Shown one piece after another: positions 1 through 6,800 of a stretch of DNA of 12,771 nucleotides. The position numbers and the translations under genes are program-made. Source of the stretch: CAYNTS01 sp964400495 (GTDB lineage: Bacteria; Fidelibacterota; Marinisomatia; SCGC-AAA003-L08; D37C17); contig CAYNTS010000061.1 of NCBI GenBank assembly GCA_964400495.1, positions 1-12,771 of the forward strand. The letters run 5' to 3'. Positions within the stretch are counted from its first letter, which is position 1, and every line of letters begins with the position of its first letter. The notes beneath the pieces were generated by a model that was not told the DNA's origin, did not search any database, and saw nothing but the letters and a program-made list of their open reading frames with translations.

Positions 1-794
1 AATAAAGTAGAGTGATAGAATAAACTATTTTGCCAATTCTGAATGCTTGAAATATTTAAAAAATATTGGACTAAATTAGAATTATAAAACACATCTAAAA
101 GTAAGATGCTACCTTTTAACAGTATTGTAAAAATAGAAGTGAAAAATACTGTCATACATAAAAGTAGTAAGCCATAAAAAGCAAATTTATACCAATATTT
201 CCAAAACATCGAATATAAGTTAGATACTCTATCAAATTGACTTTCTGTTCGTAAACAGGAGAGACTTGGTGAAATAATTACCCCCAATAGTGCAACCAAT
301 ATTGAATAAATCATAAAAGAAGCAATGAGTAAATGGATTGGGTATAGAGCTCCATATAACACTGTTTTTAAAATAAAATATCCTGAAATTTTAGCTATAA
401 TCCATTCAATACCACTAAAAAATAGTACAATAATTAGCACACCAATTGGAGGAAATAGTATATCATTTGATTTCTTAAATGCAGTAGAAAAAGTATCAAA
501 AATATTTTTAAACTCTATTCGCTTTAACAAGTCAAGGGTTGTTTGAGATATGCAAGAATTAACGATTAATGTTAATGCTAGAGCAATACCGCCTAACACA
601 TAGTAAATAGATTGAGGTAAATTTATTTGATGATGTAACTTAAACAGCAGGTAAATTGGGAGAGCAGTGAGTGTGCCGAAAAAAATATTTCGGAATTTTA
701 TACCAAATTTTATAGCGTATTTTAAATCGGTTAAATTATGTTTTATTTCGAAGGGCAAAAGTGTAGATTTGTTTGATAATTCATCATTTGACAT
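1..794 (-). CDS. Multi-pass membrane protein of unknown function, 3' part cut off by the window edge
   Basis: The frame opens at an ATG at 794 and stays open for 264 codons to the left edge, so the C-terminus is missing. I do not recognise the family. The N-terminus (about 30 residues) is polar. It is followed by roughly five hydrophobic stretches near residues 36-52, 63-82, 113-135, 143-178 (probably two segments) and 203-233. Lys/Arg-rich loops separate them, for example around residues 90-108. No signal peptide, catalytic motif or nucleotide-binding motif is visible. The start codon lies inside the end of the upstream SPOR lipoprotein gene (11-nt overlap), which implies translational coupling and membership of the same operon. 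An inner-membrane partner for the lipoprotein is possible but is only inferred from position. The frame is confident; the function is unknown. Confidence 0.8.
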   Translation of the reverse strand, partial: MSNDELSNKSTLLPFEIKHNLTDLKYAIKFGIKFRNIFFGTLTALPIYLLFKLHHQINLPQSIYYVLGGIALALTLIVNSCISQTTLDLLKRIEFKNIFDTFSTAFKKSNDILFPPIGVLIIVLFFSGIEWIIAKISGYFILKTVLYGALYPIHLLIASFMIYSILVALLGVIISPSLSCLRTESQFDRVSNLYSMFWKYWYKFAFYGLLLLCMTVFFTSIFTILLKGSILLLDVFYNSNLVQYFLNISSIQNWQNSLFYHSTL

Positions 795-1491
795 TATCAA
801 TCCAGATATCATTCCCTCTTAATTTGGTAAGCTTATTCTTTACAGCGTTAGCAGTTGATTCATCCTTAAAGCTTCCAACCCTAACTCTCCACCAGACAGC
901 ATCTTTTTTTGTAATATAAATACGTTGAGTATATGCATCAAACCCTAAATCAACTAATTCCAATTGATCTTTTCTGGCTTCTTCAAGAGAAGGCCAAGCA
1001 GCCACTTGAATGGTTAGATTTTTTTGTACCTTTGGTTTAGGTGGAGCTTGTTTTCTAATTGGTTTTGGCTTCGGTTTTTTCACTTCTTTTTTTGCAACCT
1101 GCTTTTTGGGTGCTTCTTTAATAGGTTGAGTTTCAGCAATTTCAATATATTTGTTATCGTTTATTATTTCAACAAGTTTAGCTGTAAAAAGAAATTCTTC
1201 TTCATGCAGTACCTCTCCACCAATTGATTCAACTGTTAAATTAATTTGATATTCACCCTCAATATCTGGAGTGAAAAGCATTACATTACGCTCAATTTTA
1301 AAATTAGCTCTACTTTCAGATGGACCTTCCGGAGGTGACCACGCAAAAGTATAGTTTTCAGGGTTGTTTTGAAACTGTGCAGAATGGACCTTTACAGTTC
1401 TATTTACGTCAATAACTCTCCGCTCAACTGTTGAGTCGCATGATGAAAGAAATAATACTACAAATATGATTATAAAAGCCCGTTTTAGCAC
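784..1491 (-). CDS. SPOR-domain lipoprotein
   Basis: Predicted envelope lipoprotein of 235 residues. Residues 1-18 form a lipoprotein signal peptide: basic MLKR, a hydrophobic core, then the lipobox LSSC with the acylated Cys18. Residues about 38-106 look like a beta-sandwich Ig/PKD-like domain (FAWSPPEG, then a YQINLTVES-type strand). Residues about 121-158 are a Lys/Pro-rich linker, suited to spanning periplasm or peptidoglycan. Residues about 159-235 are a SPOR domain (TIQVAAW at its start, WWRVRVGSF near its middle). SPOR domains are known to bind denuded peptidoglycan glycans, often at division sites. The start is GTG, supported by a good Shine-Dalgarno site 6 nt upstream that overlaps the ndk stop codon. 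The gene lies 10 nt behind ndk and overlaps the next gene. The SPOR call is firm; the Ig/PKD call is a fold guess. Confidence 0.88.
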   Translation of the reverse strand: MLKRAFIIIFVVLFLSSCDSTVERRVIDVNRTVKVHSAQFQNNPENYTFAWSPPEGPSESRANFKIERNVMLFTPDIEGEYQINLTVESIGGEVLHEEEFLFTAKLVEIINDNKYIEIAETQPIKEAPKKQVAKKEVKKPKPKPIRKQAPPKPKVQKNLTIQVAAWPSLEEARKDQLELVDLGFDAYTQRIYITKKDAVWWRVRVGSFKDESTANAVKNKLTKLRGNDIWIDNVK

Positions 1492-1497
1492 AATTTA

Positions 1498-1503
1498 CCC
1501 CTT
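1498..1503 (-). promoter_or_regulatory. Shine-Dalgarno site for the GTG-started SPOR lipoprotein
   Basis: On the minus strand AAGGGG stands 6 nt before GTG at 1491 and overlaps the TAA stop of ndk (TAAGGGG). It fixes the GTG as the start and suggests translational coupling of the lipoprotein to ndk. Confidence 0.7.
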
Positions 1504-1927
1504 ATTGATTAGCAATAAGTTCCGATTCTGTAAAGAAAAAAGCAATCTCTTTTTCAGCATTTTCATCAGAATCTGACCCATGTACAGCATTTTCGCCCAA
1601 ACTTGTTGCAAAATCCTTACGGATAGTCCCTTCATTAGCATCATCTGGATTTGTAACACCGATAGTAGTTCTCCATTCGGTAACTGCATTTTCTTTTTGT
1701 AGCGCTAAAACCATACATTGACTTGATGACATAAACTCTGTTAACTCACCATAAAATGGCCGTTCAGCATGAACTGCATAAAATCCTTCAGCTTGTTGTT
1801 TTGTAAGTTTCGTAATTTTTGCACCTAAAACTGTAAAATTAGCTTTCAAAATTCTATCAAAAATTTGACCAGTATAATTATTTTTTACTGCATCAGGCTT
1901 GATTATTGCAAATGTTCTATTACCCAT
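1502..1927 (-). CDS. ndk: Nucleoside diphosphate kinase
   Basis: Cytosolic enzyme that passes the gamma-phosphate from ATP to other NDPs through a phosphohistidine (EC 2.7.4.6). The 141-residue length is normal for the family. Visible signatures are the N-terminal RTFAIIKPDAV with Lys10, Tyr50, the Arg103-containing TIRKDF segment, and the active-site loop NAVHGSDS with phosphorylated His116. The ATG at 1927 is preceded by AAAGGGG with a 4-nt spacer. It lies 13 nt behind sucD and 10 nt ahead of the SPOR lipoprotein in a minus-strand operon. Following succinyl-CoA ligase, it would interconvert the ATP or GTP formed there, whichever nucleotide SucCD prefers. All key residues are present and nothing is truncated. 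Confidence 0.97.
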   Translation of the reverse strand: MGNRTFAIIKPDAVKNNYTGQIFDRILKANFTVLGAKITKLTKQQAEGFYAVHAERPFYGELTEFMSSSQCMVLALQKENAVTEWRTTIGVTNPDDANEGTIRKDFATSLGENAVHGSDSDENAEKEIAFFFTESELIANQ

Positions 1928-1940
1928 GTTTCCCCTTTAA

Positions 1941-2834
1941 TTAAATTGTTACTTCGGTATGCTTTAAAGCGTGTTTCATTTTTGCACCAATTTCTGCTAC
2001 AGATTCACAGACATCAATACCACATTCTTTCATTATTCTCATTTTGGCTTCAGCTGTATCGTCACCACCAGAGACAATTGCACCAGCATGTCCCATTCTT
2101 CGTCCAGGAGGAGCCGTTTGACCAGCTATGAATCCAACTATTGGTTTTGTCATATTATCTTTTGCCCAACGAGCCGCTTCAATTTCCATTTGTCCACCAA
2201 TTTCGCCAATTACTACAACACCTTCAGTTGCATCATCCGCTTGGAATAATTCTAATGCCTTTTTCATATCGGTACCTATAATTGGATCACCACCAATACC
2301 TAAAGCAGTAGTTTGTCCTAAACCTTCATCAACCAATTGACCGATTGCTTCATAGGTGAGTGTACCAGATTTTGAAACAACCCCAATATTACCTTTCTTG
2401 GTAATAAATCCGGGCATAATACCCATTTTACATTCATCTACTGTTATAATTCCAGGGCAGTTTGGTCCAACAACTTGCGTACTGTTTTCAGTAATTATTC
2501 TCTTAACCTGAACCATATCTTGTACTGGAATTCCTTCGGTAATACATACTACCACTTCAATCCCTGCCATAGATGCTTCTATAACTGCTTCTGCTGCAAA
2601 TGGTGGTGGAACAAAAATAATTGACGCATTTGCTCTTGACGCATTTTTAGCTTCTTCTACAGAATTAAATACTGGCACTCTACCATCTAATGCCATTTGT
2701 CCACCTTTTCCTGGGGTTACACCACCAACCACTTTTGTGCCATATTCAAGCATCTGTGTTGCATGGAATGTTCCCTCTGAACCAGTAATTCCTTGTACAA
2801 TTACCTTCGTATCTTTATTAATTAATATTGACAT
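1941..2834 (-). CDS. sucD: Succinyl-CoA ligase (ADP/GDP-forming), alpha subunit
   Basis: Alpha subunit of the TCA-cycle enzyme that converts succinyl-CoA, phosphate and NDP to succinate, CoA and NTP, acting as a heterodimer or heterotetramer with SucC in the cytosol. The 297-residue length is typical. The N-terminal CoA-binding Rossmann domain shows VQGITGSEGTFH (residues 13-24) and the GGVTPGKGG loop (37-45). Pro-rich FVPPPFAAEA and the VGPNCPGII segment (122-130) follow. The ligase domain carries the phosphohistidine loop GHAGAIVSGG, with His249 as the phosphorylated residue. The start has AGAGGA 4 nt upstream and follows sucC by 9 nt, so it is co-translated with its partner. Nothing unusual is visible. 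Confidence 0.97.
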   Translation of the reverse strand: MSILINKDTKVIVQGITGSEGTFHATQMLEYGTKVVGGVTPGKGGQMALDGRVPVFNSVEEAKNASRANASIIFVPPPFAAEAVIEASMAGIEVVVCITEGIPVQDMVQVKRIITENSTQVVGPNCPGIITVDECKMGIMPGFITKKGNIGVVSKSGTLTYEAIGQLVDEGLGQTTALGIGGDPIIGTDMKKALELFQADDATEGVVVIGEIGGQMEIEAARWAKDNMTKPIVGFIAGQTAPPGRRMGHAGAIVSGGDDTAEAKMRIMKECGIDVCESVAEIGAKMKHALKHTEVTI

Positions 2835-2843
2835 AAAATCCTC

Positions 2844-4022
2844 TTATTGATTTTGAGTAGCATTCACTACTTTTTCAGCAGCATCTTGCATACTTTCTGC
2901 AGGAATAATTGAAACTCCTGAATTTGCTAATATTTCTTTGGCTTCGATTGCATTTGTACCTTCAAGTCGGACTACAACAGGTACAGTTAAATGCAAATCT
3001 TTAACTGCTTGAACGACACCGTTTGCTACGCGATCACACCGAACAATTCCACCAAAAATATTGATCAAAACTGCTTTAACATTTTTATCACTTAAAATGA
3101 TTTTAAAACCATTTTTAACTGTATCAACGTTTGCAGTACCGCCAACATCTAAGAAGTTTGCTGGTTCACCACCTGATAATTTGATAATATCCATAGTAGC
3201 CATTGCAAGACCCGCACCATTAACCATACATCCCACATTACCATCTAGTTTTATATAGTTTAAATCAAATTTGCTTGCTTCAACTTCTGTTGGGTCTTCT
3301 TCGTGCAAATCTCTCATATCTGCAATAATTTCTTGACGATACATTGCATTACTATCAAAATTGAATTTTGCGTCAAGAGCAACAATATCACCTTCATCCG
3401 TTTTAACTAACGGATTAACCTCAACTAACGATGAATCAGTTCCGCGATAGCAAGTGTACATTTGCATAAAAATTTTAGTCGCTTGTTTGAATGCTGACCC
3501 TGATAATCCAAGTCCAAATGCAAGTTTTCTTGCTTGATATGATTTCATACCAATGAGTGGGTTTATCCACGTTTTGATAATTTTTTCAGGTGTTTCTTCA
3601 GCGACTTTCTCGATTTCCATTCCACCTTCAGTTGACACCATAAAAACATCCATACCTTTTCCTCTATCAAGAGTAATTGCGGCATAATATTCTGAGTCAA
3701 TATCCAGAGCTTCAGTAATATATACTTTACGAACCAATTGCCCAGCTGGACCTGTTTGATGCGTAACTAAATTCATTCCTAAAATATTGTTTACATTTTT
3801 AAGAGCATCTTCTTTTGATGGTGAATATTTAACGCCGCCACCTTTTCCACGACCACCGGCATGGATTTGGGCTTTTACGACAACTGCATCCGAGTTAAAA
3901 TCAGCTTTTACTTTATCTATGGTTGTTTCAGCATCGTTTATAGATTCAATTACATATCCATCTTGAATTGGGATTCCAAAATCTTTTAATATCTGTTTTC
4001 CTTGATATTCATGTATTTTCAT
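2844..4022 (-). CDS. sucC: Succinyl-CoA ligase (ADP/GDP-forming), beta subunit
   Basis: Beta subunit of succinyl-CoA ligase, 392 residues (E. coli SucC is about 388). An N-terminal ATP-grasp domain binds the nucleotide: MKIHEYQGKQIL at the start, AQIHAGGRGKGGGVK at residues 51-65, and Mg/nucleotide residues in VEVNPLV (Glu201, Asn203) and DAKFNFD (Asp217). The C-terminal ligase domain shows GCMVNGAGLAM (264-274), LDVGGTA (291-297) and INIFGGIVRCD (320-330), the succinate/phosphate region. The ATG at 4022 has AAGGA 6 nt upstream, and only 3 nt separate it from the arcC stop. ATP versus GTP preference cannot be read reliably from the sequence alone. Confidence 0.97.
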   Translation of the reverse strand: MKIHEYQGKQILKDFGIPIQDGYVIESINDAETTIDKVKADFNSDAVVVKAQIHAGGRGKGGGVKYSPSKEDALKNVNNILGMNLVTHQTGPAGQLVRKVYITEALDIDSEYYAAITLDRGKGMDVFMVSTEGGMEIEKVAEETPEKIIKTWINPLIGMKSYQARKLAFGLGLSGSAFKQATKIFMQMYTCYRGTDSSLVEVNPLVKTDEGDIVALDAKFNFDSNAMYRQEIIADMRDLHEEDPTEVEASKFDLNYIKLDGNVGCMVNGAGLAMATMDIIKLSGGEPANFLDVGGTANVDTVKNGFKIILSDKNVKAVLINIFGGIVRCDRVANGVVQAVKDLHLTVPVVVRLEGTNAIEAKEILANSGVSIIPAESMQDAAEKVVNATQNQ

Positions 4023-4025
4023 GCA

Positions 4026-4988
4026 TTATCCTTCTTTATTTTTAACAATTCGTGTTCCGGCATTACCTTCAAGGGCATCTTTTACTTTATCAATTGATGT
4101 AATCACAACGGATGAACCATGATATTTCAAAAAATAAATTGCTGATCGAAGTTTGGGTTCCATTGTGCCTCTCCCAAAATGACCTTCATTCATCCATGTT
4201 TCAATTTGTTTTGCACTCGCTTCATGAATAGGGGTTTCATTTTCCTGTTTAAAATTGAGAAAAATATTATCCACATCCGTAATAATATACATTTCTTGTG
4301 CTTTAATTATTCGACCCAAAAGTGCAGTGGTCATATCCTTGTCAACTACACCATCTAATCCTTCAAGGTTTCCAAATTCATCATTGTAAGCAGGGATTCC
4401 ACCACCACCACCGGCAATTACAATTGATCCAAAATCAACAAGATGTTTAATTGATTTTCCGTTGAAAATATATAATGGGGTAGGGGAAGGTACTACTCGT
4501 CTAAATTCACCTTTTTCCTGTTCTTTCAAAAGCCAACCATATTTTTGAGTAAGCTCCTGAGATTCAACAGCATTGTATCGTTTGCCAATAAACTTACTTG
4601 GTGATTTTATTGCAGGATCATCTTTATCCACTTTCATTTGTGAAATAAATGAAACAACTTCTCTATCTGATTTTTCAGAATACAGTGCATTTTGGAGTGA
4701 TTGTTGAATCATATACCCCATTGCACCTTGAGTATTAGCAACCAAAACACCTAATGGAAGCGAAGGAGTTGTATCCTCTGCTACTTCATTTTTCAAAAGT
4801 TCTGCTCCAACTTGAGGTCCGTTTCCATGTGTAATACATATTTTATAATCTGCACGTACAAAATGCATTACCGCTTTTAAGCTTTCTCGGGTATGCTCAA
4901 ATTGTTGCTGGATTGTCCCAACTTCATTTTTTGGGGAAAGCGCATTTCCACCCAATGCAATCATTACTGTTTTAGGTCTAGCGTTCAT
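4026..4988 (-). CDS. arcC: Carbamate kinase
   Basis: Catalyses carbamoyl phosphate + ADP <-> carbamate + ATP (EC 2.7.2.2), an amino-acid-kinase-fold cytosolic enzyme. The 320-residue length is close to the family norm of about 310. Motifs in order: ALGGNAL (11-17), THGNGPQVG (53-61), DDPAIKSPSKFIG (123-135), RRVVPSPTP (163-171), IAGGGGGIP (191-199), VVDKD (214-218), TDVDNI (237-242) and FGRGTMEPKLR (271-281). I use ATG 4988. The open frame extends upstream to 5138, but that extra 50-residue stretch is antisense-frame sequence inside pruA and lacks the family start. The Shine-Dalgarno site is weak. It sits 10 nt behind pruA and 3 nt before sucC, which is an unusual setting. In arginine, agmatine or allantoin fermentation operons it would normally accompany a carbamoyltransferase and a deiminase or similar enzyme, none of which is in the window. 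Confidence 0.94.
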   Translation of the reverse strand: MNARPKTVMIALGGNALSPKNEVGTIQQQFEHTRESLKAVMHFVRADYKICITHGNGPQVGAELLKNEVAEDTTPSLPLGVLVANTQGAMGYMIQQSLQNALYSEKSDREVVSFISQMKVDKDDPAIKSPSKFIGKRYNAVESQELTQKYGWLLKEQEKGEFRRVVPSPTPLYIFNGKSIKHLVDFGSIVIAGGGGGIPAYNDEFGNLEGLDGVVDKDMTTALLGRIIKAQEMYIITDVDNIFLNFKQENETPIHEASAKQIETWMNEGHFGRGTMEPKLRSAIYFLKYHGSSVVITSIDKVKDALEGNAGTRIVKNKEG

Positions 4989-4998
4989 TTTTTGGTAA

Positions 4999-6630
4999 TT
5001 ATTTTTCTTCCAAAAATGGATATCGGTAATCTGTCGGTGGAACAAATGTTTCTTTAATAGTTCGTTGAGATGCCCACCGAAGTAAATTAACTGCAGAACC
5101 TGCTTTATCATTTGTTCCTGATGCTCTTGCACCACCAAATGGTTGTTGTCCTACAACAGCGCCCGTTGGCTTATCGTTTATGTAAAAATTACCAGCAGAA
5201 TTTTCGAGTAGTTTTGTTCCTACAATAATGGCATATCTATCTTTTGAAAAAATAGCACCTGTTAATGCGTAGGGAGATGTTGAATCAACTAATTTACACA
5301 CATCTTCCCATGATTCATCGTAAATGTAAATTGTAAGCACAGGACCAAAAATTTCTTCTTCCATAGTTTTGAAATGAGGATTAGTAGTCACAATTGTAGT
5401 TGGCTCAATAAAATATCCTGTAGATTTATCGTAATTTCCACCAGTTAAAATTTCAGCATCATTTGCATTTTTAGCAAAATCAATATAAGATGTGATGCTA
5501 TCAAAGGCAGATTCATCAATTACTGCGTTAAGAAAATTTGTAAAGTCTTCTGGGTCACCCATTGTAAGTGTTGCAACATCCCTTATAAATTTTTCTTTTA
5601 CAGCACCCCAAAGTGATTTTGGAATATAACAACGAGATGCTGCCGAACATTTTTGACCTTGATATTCAAATGCACCACGAAGCATTCCTGTTGCTACTAC
5701 ATCAGAATCTGCAGATTCATGTACCACAATAAAATCTTTACCACCTGTTTCGCCAACAATTCGAGGGTATGTTTTATATGTTTGAATATTATCACCAACT
5801 GTTTTCCACATTCCTTGGAATACCTCTGTAGAACCCGTGAAATGAATTCCTGCTAAATGTTCGCTAGCCAATACGGGATTACCAACTTGACCACCAGAAC
5901 CTGGTATAAAGTTAATCACACCATCGGGTACTCCAGCTTCTTTAAAAAGTTTCATGAGAAAATATCCAGAATACACTGCTGAAGAAGCAGGTTTCCAAAG
6001 AGCAACATTACCCATTAACGCAGGTGCAGATGATAGATTTCCTGCAATAGATGTGAAGTTAAATGGTGTTACTGCAAATACGAACCCTTCTAATGGACGA
6101 TATTCAACACTATTCCACATTCCATCTGGTGAATAAGGTGGTTGTTCTGCATAAATTTCTTGTAAATATTCACAATTGAAATTGAAAAAGTCAATCAACT
6201 CACATGCAGAATCAATTTCAGCTTGAAATGCATTTTTACTTTGATTTAGCATAGTTGCAGCATTGATAATATCACGACAAGGTCCTTGAAGGAGAGATGC
6301 TGCTTTTTTAAATACTCTCACGCGTGCTTCCCAAGGAGTAGATGCCCATGCTTTTCTTGCTTCAAGAGCAGATTCAATTGCCATAGCTACTTCTTTTTCA
6401 CCAGCTTTGTGGTATGTAGCTAAAACATGTTTATGATTGTGTGGGATTACACATTTTCCCATATTTCCTGTTTTAATTTCTTTACCACCAATAATAATTG
6501 GGATTTCAATTTGCTCTGATTTCATTTTAGCAATAGTTGCTTTTAATGATTGTTTTTCTGAAGAGCCAGCACTATAACTTTTAATAGGTTCGTTTACTGC
6601 TTTTGGTACATTTACAATTGAATTACTCAT
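4999..6630 (-). CDS. pruA: L-glutamate gamma-semialdehyde (1-pyrroline-5-carboxylate) dehydrogenase
   Basis: NAD-dependent oxidation of P5C/glutamate semialdehyde to glutamate (EC 1.2.1.88), the second step of proline catabolism. At 543 residues it is the stand-alone, ALDH4A1-like form rather than the bifunctional PutA. The N-terminal extension (1-45) precedes the ALDH core. Visible core elements: TPFNFTSIAGN with Asn191, LWKPA with Lys213, the HFTGST nucleotide loop (263-268), GETGGKD with general base Glu294, GQKCSAASR with catalytic Cys328, EEIFGPVL (425-432), and the C-terminal QQPFGGARASGTNDKAG, characteristic of P5C dehydrogenases. The ATG at 6630 has AGGATGA upstream. It is the first gene of the minus-strand operon and is transcribed from the 6631-6800 region. 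No proline dehydrogenase gene is visible here. Confidence 0.95.
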   Translation of the reverse strand: MSNSIVNVPKAVNEPIKSYSAGSSEKQSLKATIAKMKSEQIEIPIIIGGKEIKTGNMGKCVIPHNHKHVLATYHKAGEKEVAMAIESALEARKAWASTPWEARVRVFKKAASLLQGPCRDIINAATMLNQSKNAFQAEIDSACELIDFFNFNCEYLQEIYAEQPPYSPDGMWNSVEYRPLEGFVFAVTPFNFTSIAGNLSSAPALMGNVALWKPASSAVYSGYFLMKLFKEAGVPDGVINFIPGSGGQVGNPVLASEHLAGIHFTGSTEVFQGMWKTVGDNIQTYKTYPRIVGETGGKDFIVVHESADSDVVATGMLRGAFEYQGQKCSAASRCYIPKSLWGAVKEKFIRDVATLTMGDPEDFTNFLNAVIDESAFDSITSYIDFAKNANDAEILTGGNYDKSTGYFIEPTTIVTTNPHFKTMEEEIFGPVLTIYIYDESWEDVCKLVDSTSPYALTGAIFSKDRYAIIVGTKLLENSAGNFYINDKPTGAVVGQQPFGGARASGTNDKAGSAVNLLRWASQRTIKETFVPPTDYRYPFLEEK

Positions 6631-6800
6631 AAAATCATCCTGCCTTATAATTAAAAAATGAAAATTGCCATAAAATACAGCTTAGAAAATTACCAATTTT
6701 ATTAATCAGTGAACAAGAAAAAGGATACAAGTTATTCTTAATTTAACTTTAATTGTATTTTAATATTGTTGCAATTTAGGAGTAGTAATCTGGAGAAAAA
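6631..6800. promoter_or_regulatory. Divergent promoter region between pruA and the succinate-semialdehyde dehydrogenase gene
   Basis: A 170-nt non-coding, very AT-rich gap separates two divergent operons, so it must hold both promoters. No convincing -35/-10 pair is visible for either direction; on the plus strand TAATATTG near 6760 loosely resembles a Bacteroidetes-type -7 box. Two features could be operator elements: an 11-nt near-direct repeat, GAAAATTGCCA at 6660 and GAAAATTACCA at 6685 (10 of 11 identical, 25 nt apart), and an inverted repeat AAAATT-ACC-AATTTT at 6686-6700. Both are short and in AT-rich sequence, so chance is possible. A GGAG ribosome-binding site at 6792-6795 serves the plus-strand gene. 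Confidence 0.6.

Noticed and set aside
325..546. Plus-strand open frame of 73 codons
   Set aside because: It lies opposite the continuous minus-strand membrane protein frame (794 to 1), has no ribosome-binding site and shows no recognisable protein.
1024..1227. Plus-strand frame rich in Phe
   Set aside because: Antisense of the Lys/Pro-rich linker of the SPOR lipoprotein (AAA read as TTT).
1495..1689. Minus-strand open frame of 64 codons
   Set aside because: Out-of-frame shadow inside ndk, which is intact with all catalytic residues.
1865..2340. Several overlapping plus-strand frames
   Set aside because: Antisense shadows of sucD and ndk; low-complexity products with no ribosome-binding sites.
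4989..5138. 50-residue N-terminal extension of the carbamate kinase frame
   Set aside because: It overlaps the 3' end of pruA in another frame, and the family N-terminus starts at the internal ATG at 4988.
5653..6136. Two plus-strand frames
   Set aside because: Antisense shadows of the well-conserved pruA coding sequence.
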